Part shown: positions 21,801-31,334 of the stretch, piece after piece
How positions within the stretch are numbered: position 1 is the first letter of the stretch
Layout: each line of letters opens with the position of its first letter
Notes under the pieces: generated by a model
Database searches by the model: none
What the model saw: the letters and a program-made list of their open reading frames with translations, nothing else
What the model was told of the DNA's origin: nothing
Made by a program: the position numbers and the translations under genes
Assembly: GCF_028372415.1 (NCBI RefSeq)
Contig: NC_092879.1
Coordinates: 92,721,741-92,785,740, forward strand
Source: Notamacropus eugenii
Taxonomy: Eukaryota > Chordata > Mammalia > Diprotodontia > Macropodidae
Direction of reading: 5' to 3'
DNA length: 64,000 nucleotides

Positions 21801-24800
21801 AACAGCCGCCCGAAGGCTCATTTAGGAGTCTGACTGTCATCCAAGGTGATGTCATCATGTATACTTTTATCTAAGTCACTGACAGAAATCAAACATCATG
21901 AGCCCAAACATAGATCCCTGGAGTCCTCCACTGGAGACCTCCTGCCAAGATGACATCAAACCATTGGTGATTATACTTAGAGTCCAGCCATCTAACCAGT
22001 TCTGAACCCAACCAACTGGATTGCCATCTAGTCCATATCTTTCCATGTCTCTTTAGGAGCTCTCCAAAAATCTGGATGAACTACATCTACCACATTCCCT
22101 TCCTTTCATCTCCTGCCAAGGAAGGCTGGTGCTGGCACTTGGCAATCACCACTTTCTTTTCTAGATGGTCACTAACCATCTCTGCCATGGTCTGGTCTAG
22201 GAGTTTCCCTGGCCTAGAGTTTGCCAATTCCATTCTCTCCCTCCTTCTTCAGGCTTGTGGTATCTCTATCTCTCTCCCCTTTTCCTTGCTCCCTCAAACA
22301 GAGCTACCACTGCTGGCTGCCAGGCTCAGCCATCTCATATTCTAGCCATTCTTTTGGGAGCTGATGATGGAGCTCAGATGGGTGGATGATCTGGAATCAT
22401 CAAGAACAGTCAGGCTCCCTCTCATTTGTCTCCTCCTTCCTTACCTTGGGGATGAACTTCTCATTGGCCACTTGTGTTCTCCTCTTTCCATTCCAAAGGG
22501 CATTCTTCTTGGCACTGAAAACAGAAGCAATATGAGTTGGGAGTTCTGCCTTCCCTGCAAGGGCAGTCTCAGTCTCCTTCAAACCATCCTCAGAGTCTCA
22601 GCATTATGGAGCTACCAGTTTCCTCTCTGGGAACTCCCATGCTCCTTTTGGGCAAGTTGCTCATTAGACCGTCCTCTCTTTGCCTTCCCTTCCTCCAAGT
22701 CATCCCAGCATGGAGCCTTAGCAAATGTACAGTTAAATTCTAGTTTGATTCCTCAGCCCCAGAGAGACATGTTGGAGTTTTGAAAAGCTTGGCTTGATCT
22801 GTACACATATGTATGGCTTTGGGCTACTGAATGTTCTCCATAAGCCCATGGTCCCTTATTGGCTGCTCTGAGGCGCCTTCAGTTCTGTCTCTCTCCAGAC
22901 TACTTCGAGTGAGAATGTGAGGGATTTTGCAACAACACTGAAAAACAAATTCCGGTCCAAGCATTATTTCAGCAAACACCCTCAGAGAGGATACCTGCCT
23001 GTGCAGTCTGTATTGGAGGCTGACTACAGTGAACCGTGAGTACCTGTTTCCTGAGCCCCAAGGGCCATTGGAGCTAAGGCAGGGTGGCCTTCCTGGCCCC
23101 CAGGGACAGTGGACCCCATTGTACTAACTCAGGGAGTATTCTGGGAGGGTACTGGGACTATGTCCTGGCCATGGGAAGGAAGTGGTTTGGGGGCAGGGGA
23201 CCGGGATAAAGAGAGGCATCCAGGTGCTGACTTCTGGCTGCCTTCTCCCAGGCCTGCCTCCTCCCCGATGTTACCACACTCAGATACACACTCCCGCATC
23301 GAACACTTTGCCAGCAGGTACCAGAGTGGGCACCACCAGCCCAGGGGGGGGGGGGGGAGGAGAATGGAGGGGGAACGTATAAGGAAACTAGGGAAGGTGG
23401 ATCTAGCCAGACAAGGCCTCACATAGGCCCATACCCTGGCTCACCCCATAACGTGGGAGAGCTTTGTCCTAACAATGGAGTAAGCCCTAGTGAGAAAATA
23501 CCAGGTCTCATTCCTGGGTGAATTAAGACCAGCTAGTCAGGGGAAGCATGGAATCCAAACTCTGTTGTGAAGGCTGGGTTCTTGGGAGAAGGCGACCCCT
23601 TCTTGTGCCTTACTTCTGTTTCTGCTTCTTTGCCCCAGGCTCGCTGAGATGGAAAGTCAGAACTGTTCCTTCTTTAATGATAGCCTGTCCCCTGATGACA
23701 GCATGTGAGTCCCCATAGACAGCATGTCCTAGGGACTTCCTGCCTTCACCCTTGGGAGAGGTGGGCCTTGGGTGGGCAAGGCCCCCCTTTTAAGTATGAT
23801 GTCAAGTGAGGAGCATGGTTGAGCTCAGGAGCATCTCCCTGTTCTCCCATCTTCACCACTTCCCTCCACAGCACTCTGCCTGTGGTCCCAGTGGCCTCCT
23901 GTTCTAGGCTTTCTAGGCTTCTGTTCTTCCAGGCCCATTTCTGGAGAAGGGAAGGATTCTCGTGCAGAGGAATGGAAACACCTGATCTTAGAAAGTTTCT
24001 CCCAAAGACCCCGGTGCCCCCCCCGCCAGTCTGTGGGAATATCCGATATTGACTCCTGCCCAGAGGGGTCCCATGAGGAAAAGCAATCTCAGGTCCAGGG
24101 TCAGTCTGACTTGGACTGCAAACAAAGTATCACAGCCACCTTACAGAGGGGGAAGGAAGGCACAGGAAAGGAAGGCGTCATGCTCATGACCATCCAGTGA
24201 ACTACAGGGAGAACCCAGGAGTCCCAAGAGCCAAGCCTTTTCCCCAGTCCTCAGCTCTAGGATTCCCACACCCACATCAGCCCTCCTCTCCTGGCAAAGC
24301 CTGGATACATAGAACCTCCTCTCTTCCTATGTGACTATAGTAAGGGCTCCCCTGACCCCCGAGGAGAGCTGTCAGCCAGGAGCCCTCCATCAGGCATTTC
24401 CCTGCCTAGTAGATGATGCCTTCTGCTTCCTTGTCCCCTGTGCCATGGCAGAGATGAAGATCAGTATTTGCTGAGGCACTCCAGCCCCATTACAGACCGG
24501 GAGCCAAACTTTGGGCAGCAAGCCCACAACACCATGGTCGCCGATGACAAGGGAGAGCTGGAGAAGATCCTGGCCCACCTGGAGGATGAGAACCGGTGGG
24601 TGTGTGCTTGGGGCTGAGACAGGCTGACAAGAGGGTCCCAATATAGACTGAGGAGCAGCAGTGAGGCCTACGCTAGGGTCACTGGAGTCCCTGGAGATGA
24701 GGCCTTTAAGAGAGGATGTCAGCTTGGGTCATCTGGGAAGAAGACAGGAATCAGGCTGTATATGCCAATAGGTAGATTATTGGAACTGGGGCCGGGATGG

Positions 24801-26494
24801 GAGCAGGCCCAAAGCCAGGCCCTCCACTGTGACCGACAGATAATGTGTGTGCCAGCTGGACAGCCCTGCCAGTGGGAGTCTCCCTCTCCCTGCTGACCAA
24901 GCACCGAGGTTCAGACTCGTGAAGGCCAGATGAGGGTAGAGAGAAGGGCTATAATCACCCTCCAAATGGCTCACTGGTTTGCAAATGGGCTGCATTTCTA
25001 TGCATAGCGTTTATGGTCCAAAAGTGGTGCCGGAAAGTCAGGAGGCATTTGTTCTGTAAAATGTGGGCTTTCATCCTACTGAGGTTGGGGGAAGGGCGAG
25101 GATTGCTGTGTTCTAGATGTGCAAATACAGTCAACAAGAAGCAGGGGAGGGGGGCCTGCACCTTGGACAAGCCTGACCCAAGCTCCTCTCCATGGCAGAC
25201 CTCCCAGCCTGGCCTGGGCAGCTGGCATGGGACTCAGGTGCCACCTGGCTCCTCAGCCAAGGTCCCTGCTTGGGCCTTGGACCTTAGGCCGCATGTCTCT
25301 GGCAGGATCCTCCAAGGGGAGCTACGACGCCTGAAGTGGCAGCACGAGGAGGCTGCTGAGGGGCCCCCCGATGCGGCCCAGGACCCCCGCAACGAGGAGC
25401 TCTTGGCTGAAGCTAGGCTTCTTCGGCAGCACAAGAGCCGCCTGGAAACACGCATGCAGATTCTGGAGGACCACAACAGGCAGCTGGAGTCCCAGCTGCT
25501 GCGCCTAAGGGAGCTGCTGCTACAGGTGAGGATGCCCTGGCCTAGTGGCAGAGAACCCCTCTGAAGCAGCTGAAATGCCCTAAGGCTGAACGGCCCCCCA
25601 CTGGAACCTGACTGCACCCCTTAATGTTCTATCTGATCCAGTCTGGCATGGAGGCCCCATCGTCCATTAACAACAAATGCTTAGGGGCCCATGGGAATCT
25701 ATGTGCTGTAGGTTAGCAATTGCCCACAAACTGCCAAAAGCCGTGGGCTGTGGGGCTGGTGCTTAGAAATGTGGTGTTCTGCCCAGTGTGACTTAACTTT
25801 TGGTCTCCTCCAGGAATTGGCTGGCATGGAGGTGTAGAGAGCATCCAGTCAGGGGGAGGTGCTGAACTAAGGTCTAAAATAATGCCACACACTGGAGGGC
25901 AGCTGCTTTTCTCCTGTCTGTATTCCCAGCATCAAAGTCAGTGACTGGCACATAGTAGTGCTCTTTCATTGAAATCCTAAGACAGTGTAGGGACAACATT
26001 CCTGGCCTGATGTGTCCCAAAGGAGATAGGATGCTAAAAGAAGGTGGAATTGGCAGCTAGTGACAGTGCCCAGCAAAGAGGGACAGCAGTGTCACTTCCT
26101 CCGCCCTTTTCATAGCCACCCCCTGAATCAGAAGGCAATGGGTCTGGGGGCTCCTCGCTGACTTCTTCCCCGCAGCAGTCAGAGGGCAGTCATGCCCGGG
26201 AGAAGGAGCATACCACCCCGGACACTGAGGCTGCAGGTAAGCTGCTCCTCCCTCTCCGGGCCACGTCCTTTTGCCGGGGGCTCAGGCCTAGCCTGGCTGG
26301 GTTGAAAAGCCTCCATCCATTTTTTTGGTACCTGGTGCGTAAGCTGGCTGCTTCCCCTCTCCACTCTAGATGACGTGGGGCAGAAAAGCCAGGATGTCAG
26401 CCTGTGCTTGGAGGACATCATGGAGAAACTACGCCATGCATTCCCTAATGTCCGAAGCCCAGACATGCCTGCCAACACTCTACTGGCTTCCTGA
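6359..26494 (+). CDS. DRP2: dystrophin-related protein 2, complete coding region in 22 exons
   Basis: Member of the dystrophin family. It lacks the actin-binding domain and most of the rod but keeps the dystroglycan-binding C-terminal half; the known role is a scaffold under the plasma membrane, with periaxin and dystroglycan in Schwann cells. Coding exons: 6359-6475, 10990-11135, 12151-12307, 12859-12979, 14381-14649, 15074-15220, 15508-15586, 16313-16373, 16651-16712, 16989-17063, 17590-17791, 17893-17978, 19403-19560, 19680-19846, 20413-20524, 22899-23035, 23252-23317, 23639-23704, 24452-24595, 25306-25525, 26116-26236, 26370-26494. All junctions are GT-AG and phases agree; the sum is 2838 nt, 945 residues and a TGA stop. 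I recall the human protein as about 957 residues. The difference is mainly in the weakly conserved stretch near residues 40-75 and a shorter linker near residue 810. No frameshift or premature stop, so the gene looks intact. Confidence 0.97.
6495..6605 (-). mobile_element. CORE-SINE fragment in DRP2 intron 1
   Basis: 'actgaggaggaaactgaatc' and 'taacttgcctaaggccact' are reversed MIR-like core blocks, starting only 20 bases after the DRP2 exon 1 donor. Confidence 0.55.
6606..8124. other. GC-rich part of DRP2 intron 1, no gene seen
   Basis: A short TG run lies at 6822-6840. A TGCTGACTCAC element (AP-1/Maf-like) lies at 7619-7629 next to the AT-rich CTAAATATATGG at 7654. Both are only motif-level hints of regulation. 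No exon was found. Confidence 0.3.
8125..8265 (-). mobile_element. CORE-SINE fragment in DRP2 intron 1
   Basis: 'gctggaaaggaccttggaag' followed by 'gcagaaaactgaggaaac' and 'ttggtcaaggtcacataaca' is a diverged reversed MIR-type sequence. Confidence 0.5.
9108..9482 (+). mobile_element. two adjacent CORE-SINE/MIR copies
   Basis: First copy about 9108-9250 ('gagcctcagtttccctgtaa', 'cacctcacagggctgtgtg'). Second copy 9270-9482 starts 'ggcctggagtcagggagacc' and includes 'ctcagacactgattagctgt' and 'ggctcatagtaggtgcc'. Both point the same way as DRP2. Confidence 0.7.
9660..9884 (+). repeat. GA/GACA microsatellite in DRP2 intron 1
   Basis: An impure GAGACA-type tract from about 9660 leads into an uninterrupted (GA)n tract from about 9812 to 9882. 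The pure 3' part is likely variable in length. Long frames across it, of Arg/Glu or Ser/Leu type, are artefacts. Confidence 0.95.
10555..10650 (+). mobile_element. CORE-SINE head fragment
   Basis: 'ggtgacctgggttcaagtcc' is the tRNA-like/CORE junction of a MIR-type SINE, truncated. Confidence 0.45.
10990..12979 (+). CDS. DRP2: DRP2 exons 2-4: N-terminal linker and start of the spectrin repeats
   Basis: Exons 10990-11135, 12151-12307 and 12859-12979 encode residues 40-180. The first part of exon 2 diverges from the human protein as I remember it and then becomes nearly identical at [17 protein letters not shown]. Exons 3 and 4 (with [20 protein letters not shown] and [20 protein letters not shown]) start the spectrin-type helical repeats. 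Exon ends are phase 2, 0 and 1. Intron 3 (12308-12858) carries an L3/CR1 LINE fragment. Confidence 0.95.
11370..11480 (+). mobile_element. MIR-like SINE fragment in DRP2 intron 2
   Basis: 'aggacctgggtttagtctca' and 'tgtttcctcatttgttgcaa' correspond to MIR core blocks in forward orientation. Confidence 0.5.
12505..12700 (-). mobile_element. L3/CR1 fragment in DRP2 intron 3
   Basis: 'cttcaaatgtttgaagataa' with following 'agagcccttctaaatc' matches reversed L3/CR1. Confidence 0.5.
13565..13685 (-). mobile_element. CORE-SINE fragment in DRP2 intron 4
   Basis: 'ccagggtcccacagccaatg' and 'gtaggacttgaacccggggc' are reversed SINE core blocks. Confidence 0.55.
14381..15586 (+). CDS. DRP2: DRP2 exons 5-7: spectrin-like repeats
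   Basis: Exons 14381-14649, 15074-15220 and 15508-15586 encode residues about 181-346. Motifs such as [40 protein letters not shown] and [15 protein letters not shown] are those of the second spectrin-like repeat, which in dystrophin corresponds to the end of the rod just before the WW domain. The heptad-like helix pattern continues to [20 protein letters not shown]. Intron 5 contains a small imperfect tandem repeat (14740-14885). Confidence 0.96.
14740..14885 (+). repeat. imperfect tandem repeat in DRP2 intron 5
   Basis: About four copies of a 30-40 base unit with the pattern 'ctgaggg' + 'gggcacagg' + 'ctggttt/ctgattt' + 'gggctctgagg' (14749, 14790, 14827, 14858). Begins about 90 bases after the exon 5 donor. 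Confidence 0.6.
16313..16712 (+). CDS. DRP2: DRP2 exons 8-9: WW domain
   Basis: Two short exons (16313-16373 and 16651-16712) together encode the WW domain, residues about 347-377. The two signature tryptophans W352 (in VPWERAIS) and W374 (in TTCWDHPK) are 22 residues apart, and the central aromatic pair YY (363-364) is present. In the dystrophin family this domain, with the EF-hand and ZZ modules, binds the PPxY tail of beta-dystroglycan. All key residues are present, so the binding site looks functional. Confidence 0.96.
16376..16448 (+). repeat. TG-rich short tandem repeat after DRP2 exon 8
   Basis: 'gtgtgtgtgtatgtgtgtgt' followed by two copies of a 'ctccctgtgtgtatgtgtgt'-like unit, immediately downstream of the exon 8 donor. 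Confidence 0.8.
16989..19560 (+). CDS. DRP2: DRP2 exons 10-13: EF-hand-like region
   Basis: Exons 16989-17063, 17590-17791, 17893-17978 and 19403-19560 encode residues about 387-560. The sequence [18 protein letters not shown] begins the first EF-hand-like helical module, and [20 protein letters not shown] leads into the second. In this family the modules are structural rather than good calcium binders and brace the WW domain. This is the most conserved part of the protein; I see only scattered substitutions against human. Intron 12 contains a CORE-SINE and an L3 fragment. Confidence 0.96.
18325..18480 (+). mobile_element. CORE-SINE in DRP2 intron 12
   Basis: 'gagtggatagagcatttgcc', 'caggaagacctcagtttcag' and 'cctcatccgtaaaatgggga' in forward order. 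Confidence 0.8.
18795..19010 (-). mobile_element. L3/CR1 fragment in DRP2 intron 12
   Basis: 'tcctttaaccagtcctcata' and 'cgccatggaccca' match reversed L3/CR1. Confidence 0.5.
19680..20524 (+). CDS. DRP2: DRP2 exons 14-15: end of EF region and ZZ zinc finger
   Basis: Exons 19680-19846 and 20413-20524 encode residues about 561-653. The ZZ finger is split by the intron at R616. Zinc-ligand cysteines are visible at C604, C607, C628 and C631 (KCSIC and ICQTC), with another Cys at 610 and a histidine at 644 ([10 protein letters not shown]) in the expected place. The ZZ finger completes the dystroglycan-binding unit in dystrophin and utrophin. Confidence 0.96.
19915..20035 (-). mobile_element. CORE-SINE fragment in DRP2 intron 14
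   Basis: 'atggtgaaactgaggcacac' and 'gatagccagtaagtgtctga' are reversed SINE core blocks. Confidence 0.65.
20235..20338 (+). mobile_element. L2 LINE 3' end in DRP2 intron 14
   Basis: 'ctcctggagggcagaccctt', then 'ggctggcatatagtaggcat' and 'cttgttgaagtgaattgaag' are the L2 tail. Confidence 0.65.
20772..20872 (+). repeat. CA-rich degenerate microsatellite in DRP2 intron 15
   Basis: Alternating CA/CG/TA steps ('acacatgtacacacatatgt', 'gcacccacacacatgcacac') with potential Z-DNA character. Confidence 0.85.
20935..22700 (-). mobile_element. long L3/CR1 copy in DRP2 intron 15, with nested SINE
   Basis: Reversed L3/CR1 in order: 'gacagctgtcattgctaaga', 'aatctgcctctttaccactt', 'cttattgacttctattttgt' with 'agcccaatgctc', then after the SINE 'gatccctggagtcctccact' and 'aactggattgccatctagtc'. 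It accounts for most of this 2.4 kb intron. Confidence 0.7.
21496..21855 (+). mobile_element. MAR1/WALLSI-type marsupial SINE with two internal tandem duplications
   Basis: 'gggcagctgggtggtgccat', 'tagagcaccaggttgtgagt' and 'gtttgccaagaaaaccccga' blocks identify the SINE. A 55-base segment is perfectly duplicated (21536-21590 and 21591-21645) and a 31-base segment separately duplicated (21706-21736 and 21737-21767). Confidence 0.85.
22899..23704 (+). CDS. DRP2: DRP2 exons 16-18: linker after the ZZ finger
   Basis: Exons 22899-23035, 23252-23317 and 23639-23704 encode residues about 654-742, including [20 protein letters not shown] and [20 protein letters not shown]. In dystrophin the corresponding stretch leads to the syntrophin-binding region and the coiled coils. 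Exons 17 and 18 are both 66 nt, so skipping either one keeps the reading frame. Intron 17 contains a run of G around 23344, which could be an assembly weak point. Confidence 0.94.
24452..25525 (+). CDS. DRP2: DRP2 exons 19-20: coiled-coil (dystrobrevin-binding type) region
   Basis: Exons 24452-24595 and 25306-25525 encode residues about 743-864. Leucine heptads run from [16 protein letters not shown] into [18 protein letters not shown] and again from [20 protein letters not shown] to RLRELLLQ, the paired coiled coils that bind dystrobrevin in this family. The linker between the two coils (around [15 protein letters not shown]) is about six residues shorter than in the human protein as I recall it. 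Confidence 0.95.
25905..25975 (+). mobile_element. L2 LINE 3' end in DRP2 intron 20
   Basis: 'tgtattcccagcatcaaagt' then 'ctggcacatagtagtgct' is the L2 tail. Confidence 0.55.
26116..26494 (+). CDS. DRP2: DRP2 exons 21-22: C-terminal tail and stop
   Basis: Exons 26116-26236 and 26370-26494 encode residues 865-945, a Ser/Glu-rich linker followed by the conserved tail containing [17 protein letters not shown] and ending NTLLAS, then TGA at 26492-26494. The final helix is conserved across DRP2 orthologues. The acceptor of exon 22 is preceded by a pyrimidine-rich CCCCTCTCCACTCTAG. Confidence 0.95.
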
Positions 26495-29400
26495 TGTGTC
26501 CCAACGTTCATCCCATATTCTGGATCCCTCTCCGGGCTCTGGCCAGAAGCCCCCATCCCTGCCCCAGCCAGGCCCATCCTGTCACCACTAGTCCTTCCCA
26601 TTTACTCATCCCCCACTGGATTTGAAGGCTTCAGGCAGCAGCAGGGACTTGAGGTGGGAGAAGCTGGAGGGGGTTGAGGGGGAGACAAGGGGAGCCAGCA
26701 AAGGAGCCTACTGATCCTCAAGCTAGCAGCCGGCTTCCTCTCCCCAGTAAGGTGGTACTTCGGGGCTATGGACAGGGCTTGTTCTGTTCCTACCTTCCCT
26801 TTAGACCACAGGAGGTGGGTGGCCCAGCACCTGCCCAGCTCCAGGTCCACGTGGACACAACCCCATGCCCTCCCCAGACAGTCTGATGCAGAATGCTGCT
26901 CAGCATTGATGGTTTGCTGCCTGGAACACCTTCCTTCCTCTATCCCACCCTTCCTGCCCCCTCACTTCGTAGGATGGTGCCCTAGTCAGGCTTTCAGACT
27001 AGACTTCCTTGTTCCACTAACTCTTCAGTGCCACGCTGGTGGCCACATGCTCCTTCTGGGCACTCCCAGATGATGGGAGGTAGAGTGCTCTCTAAAGCCG
27101 GGGGCTCCTTCCGCCTTTGGGAGGGAAGGGAGCCCTGACTTTTGCTGGCTCCTAACACCACCTAACATTTGGGCCACATTTGGGAAAACGGAAGCAACAC
27201 TAATGTATGTTCCCTCCCCCTTCTATTTCCTCAAGGCCTCAGCGTCCTGGGTGATTGGTCAGCAATGCCCTGGGAAACCTAGCTGAGGACAGCTGCTTGC
27301 TTTCCTCTGGCCCCCACAAGTCCTGGAGATTTGCCCACTAGTTTCTCCTGTAGGATCAGGGGTGGCAGCAGCAGGCCAGATCTTCGAAAGGGCTTTGTCC
27401 CTGCCACCTCCTTAGGGCAATAGTTAGAAAGGTGACCCCCATGCCAGCCTGCCAGCCTGGCCTCTAAAGACTTTTTGGAGGAAGAAGCCATTTCAGGGAC
27501 ATTGTGACTGGACCCAGTGCTTCCCTGGGGCTCCTTCTATCCCCCCTCCCAGGGTGAGGCAGGCAGCCACTCAGATGCCCACAGCCCAGCAGGGGCACCC
27601 ATTGTGGCCTCAGAGGTTCAACTGCTTTTCCAGAGCATCCTGAGATGCCAGAAGGGCTTTCCTGTGCATAGATCCTTGTTTGATTCTCTTCTAATGCCAG
27701 CTGAACTAAGCTCCCTGGGCACATGGCATGGGCATGGCACATGCCCCAGAGGCAGGCCTGAGTAGGCTGGGGGCTCTGGGCCTCTGACCCAAGCTTTATA
27801 TTGGACAGCATCCCCTCCCTCCATAGCATTAGGCCCATGTATCACTGCTCTGTGCATCAGTGTTCTCCTGGCCTCACGCACACATTAAATTCGATACCTT
27901 GGGAAGCACTCATGTTCTGCCTTGCTCTGTCAGGGCCAGCCTTTGGCTGGGTGGGGAGAAGTGACCACATCCCGAGCTGTTCCCTCAGGGGGATTTTGTC
28001 CAGGTTTGCCGCAGGCCATTGTGGGACCCAGTCTCTGGGGCCTGTGGCCAAAGTCCCTTAGTTACCCCTGGGACTGGTTCCAGGGCCTCAGACCAAATCA
28101 AAGTTCTGACCTGTCCTGGCTCCCCAAGTGTACCAGAGAGGGAACTGAAGGTCTTGGCTACAGTGACCATGGATTCTGCTTCTCCCCGTCCCCTCCAACT
28201 CCTAGGCAAGGCAACATAGCTGAGCCTTCAGCCCCTTCTCCTTACAAGGCCTTGCTTGGCCTCCCAAAAGAAGCAGAGGCTGTCTTCCCCTTTGGGTGGC
28301 CGTAAGACAGGTTGGTGGCTAGGAGACGAAGAGAATGTCTGCATCTGCTGCAGTGAAGGTGGGGTAGCAAGCTGGGTGTGGGAGGCCCAGTGGCCACCAT
28401 CATAGTTGTTTGGTGCCATCAAATGCCCAGACCTCAGACGTCCTGGCACAAGGTCACACCACAAAGCCAGGGAAACTTGGCACTGGCCACAAATAGGGCA
28501 CAAATTGTCAAAAGGTGCCAGGGGGATCAGACAGGGTGAGCTGAGGGTCTTCCTGGGGGCCTGAGGAGCTATTGGATTGAAATGGGGGAACTTGCTTATT
28601 GTTAGGATAGCTATGCTTTCCCAAGTTTTTCACTAGGAACACTGTGGAAGGCTCCCCCAGGTCCAAGACCACAGGCACCCGCCTCCAACAGAGAGTGAGC
28701 CAGCCTGGCAGGTGGGGATGGGGACTTGGCTATAGCAGGTGTGTGGACTACAGAAGCAGAGTGGGGGATCACTAAGCCTCTGTGGGCATACCCGAGACAG
28801 GTGTGGTGCTGTTAGCAGAGTGTTGGGGTAAATGAGCCCTGGGGATCCTTGAAATGAGCTGGGTGTTGTCAAAGCATCTGTTGTGTATTCGGTTTGATAT
28901 TGGTGAATTTCTTGTCATGTATACAAGTGGTTGGGTGAGGGTGTTGCTAGCAGCCTAGAGAAGGTCTTTTCATTTGTGGGGTTCGTGTAGCTATAGGGGG
29001 CACGAGTTGGCTGGTGATAAGTTAGGACTGATGGAGGGTTTGCTGTGGTGGGTTTGGGGATGGCCAGTGGAGAAGTGGGTCCACAGGCAGGGAGATGGAC
29101 AGGCTCTGCCCACCTCAGACCAAGAGCTGGCATTGCATCCTCCTTCCCCGAAGGGATGTCAGTCAGGCAAAGGGCAGGCCTCGGAGGACCAGGGCAGTGT
29201 GCAACAGGCAGAGCCAGCACCTTTCACCAATGGCCGAGGCCCAGCTCTGGGAACTCACTTGGGCCAAACAAATCTTCATAAGGGCATGCCGGGTCTTGAC
29301 CTGGGGTGGCGGAGCCTTCCTTCCTTGGGCCAACCCTATGACAACAACAAGTGGCTGTGGCAGGGCCAGGAGCCATTCCCTGGAGGAGGGGGAGGGTTGA

Positions 29401-29515
29401 TGGGGGAGGGGCTGGGGCAAACTGGCTTCCTTGGGTCACCACTCACCGTGGTGCTGTTTCCTCTTCTCTCTAATTCTGCTTTGGAAAGAATAAATTTGTA
29501 CTTGTATGCTTCCAC
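26495..29515 (+). other. DRP2: DRP2 3' untranslated region
   Basis: About 3 kb of GC-rich, largely repeat-free sequence follows the stop codon without a convincing splice site or interspersed repeat, as expected of a long terminal exon. A good poly(A) signal, AATAAA at 29489-29494, is followed by a T/GT-containing stretch, placing the cleavage site near 29510. An ATTAAA at about 27885 could give a shorter form. Open frames here (for example 28974-29732) have no recognisable protein character. The exact end is inferred, not seen. Confidence 0.65.
29489..29494 (+). terminator. poly(A) signal AATAAA, likely DRP2 transcript end
   Basis: Canonical hexamer on the plus strand in the first clearly repeat-free AT-rich context after the DRP2 stop, followed by TTTGTACTTGTATG, a plausible GU-rich downstream element. 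Confidence 0.6.
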
Positions 29516-30309
29516 TCTTCCTCACGACTCTCCTTGGTGCCGGCAACCTCATTCCCATGCACTCCTCCTTCCCAAAGGGGCGGAGAAGCACCGATCGGTT
29601 CTTTCGAGTCTCATCCTCCTACCCCACTGCACCGAAGGCCCCGGGGGCCAGGGAGATGAGTGTTGTCTCCACTATCAAACCAAAGTGAGTCTTGAGGCTC
29701 AGCTTTTCTTGTGCCTTGGACTCCTCTGTTAAATGGACAGTTTTGTGTTCCTTTTTTCCATCTTTCCAAAAATCCCTTTTTTCTTTATCGTCACTAACAT
29801 TTTCATTTCTATTGCTCCCAACTTTCCCTCAAGCTGGAGACATTTTTCTGAACTTAAGATATATTTAAAGGGGTGGAAAACAACTTGGATCTCGAGACAT
29901 AAGGCCTTTGTGGGGCAGAGCCCCGGGACACTGGGAGGCTGTTTCTGGGGTAGTCGTTGCCAGAAGGGGAGTGGGACTCCCCTAAGGTGCTGGGGGGAGG
30001 GTCACCATCTGGAAATTTCCTATTTAAAAAAATCCTTCTTGCTAAACTCAGATGCTTTTATCTTCTTAAGGACTGCATGGGCTCTTAGCCCCTTAATTTC
30101 AGCACCCTAGGACAGAGCTTTGGTGCCACCCCAGTTACAGCTTTATCCTGCTGATCTTGATTTGGGAGAAGGGATCAAAGAGATTACAAGAACAATCCTG
30201 TAGCTTTCACTTCAGCTCAGGGCCCTCTGCTCTTCTTGACACAAGAGTGCTCCTGGAGGGTGCCAGCCCTCCTCAGCTTGGCCTAGAGCAAAGAGTTTTC
30301 ACCTTAATC
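29516..30309. other. no recognised feature downstream of DRP2
   Basis: Ordinary DNA after the DRP2 poly(A) signal; nothing identified. Confidence 0.3.
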
Positions 30310-30470
30310 TAAAAGTAGCAATCTAGTGAGGCCTGTGGACCCCTTTCTCAGAATCATATTGTTAAAATGCATAAAATAAAACACATGGAATTACCAAGGA
30401 AACTAGTTAAATTGAAATAGTTTTCAAAATATTAAAAATGCACACAGAAGTCCACAGACTCTCTTCTAGC
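30310..30470. mobile_element. hAT-type DNA transposon fragment
   Basis: 'gaggcctgtggacccctttc', 'catattgttaaaatgcataa' and 'agtccacagact' resemble the body of mammalian hAT/Charlie-derived MITEs. Confidence 0.45.
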
Positions 30471-30489
30471 AACTTCTCTGGCAGCAGGA

Positions 30490-30865
30490 GCTCATTTTCT
30501 TCATGAAAGGTGTACATGGAACATACCTGTTCCCCCTACCCCCAGCCTCAGAGCAGCCCTCACTTCCTTGAGGATCTAGCTCAAGAAGCCTCAGATGCTA
30601 CTGCGCTCCTTCCCTACCCTGTGTTCAACCTGGATTTACTGTCTGTACATATTTACACATATACACACCCATATGTACCTACATGTAGCCAAACATGAGT
30701 CTCAGTACAGAGCTAAAGCTTGTATATCCAGTGGCTGTGTGTGCATGAAATTAGACTGCCATTAGAACCGAAACTCCTTGGGAAGGACTGTCCCATTTGA
30801 CTTTGTATCCCCAATCCTGGCACCTGGATGCTTCATGTATGTTTGCTAATTGACAGTGATTCACA
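30490..30865 (+). mobile_element. L2 LINE 3' end
   Basis: 'ttccttgaggatctagctca', 'gtctgtacatatttacacat' and 'actccttgggaaggactgtc' in L2 order, ending 'catgtatgtttgctaattga'. Confidence 0.6.
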
Positions 30866-31334
30866 ACCAACACAGATTGCTCACGGGAACACAGACCTTC
30901 CACCTGGGCCGGATGAAGAGCAGGAAAGGCATTCAAAGCTGCTACCTGCCTCTAAGGCCAGGGTGGCCCTCAAGAGCTGACTGTTCAGATTTCAGTGTGA
31001 GCTTTTATACCTCAGAAAGTGGCAAAAGCTACAAACCAGGGCTTGTTGATTATCTCCGCTTAAGACAGTGCTGCAGATTTAACTAAGTCTGTCATGCATA
31101 CATCTTTTTTTCTGGAGAAGAGAGGCTCAGGGATTTGCTTCCAGTTTCTGCCGAGGCCTCAGCCTCTGCCCCTTGGGCACCTCCTCTCCCAGCTGTCACC
31201 AGGAAGGACGAGGGCCAGAATTACCAGCAGAGGACACTGCCTCTGTGCCCAGCATCCTCTGATAGGCACCATAGGAGAGCTGAAGTATTATACTATCTCT
31301 AAGTGACATAGCGCTTTTCATGGGAGCCATATTA

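Noticed and set aside
28974-29732. 252-codon plus-strand open frame in the DRP2 3' UTR
   Set aside because: Low-information GC-rich frame with other frames also open, no recognisable domain, and it overlaps the poly(A) signal at 29489.
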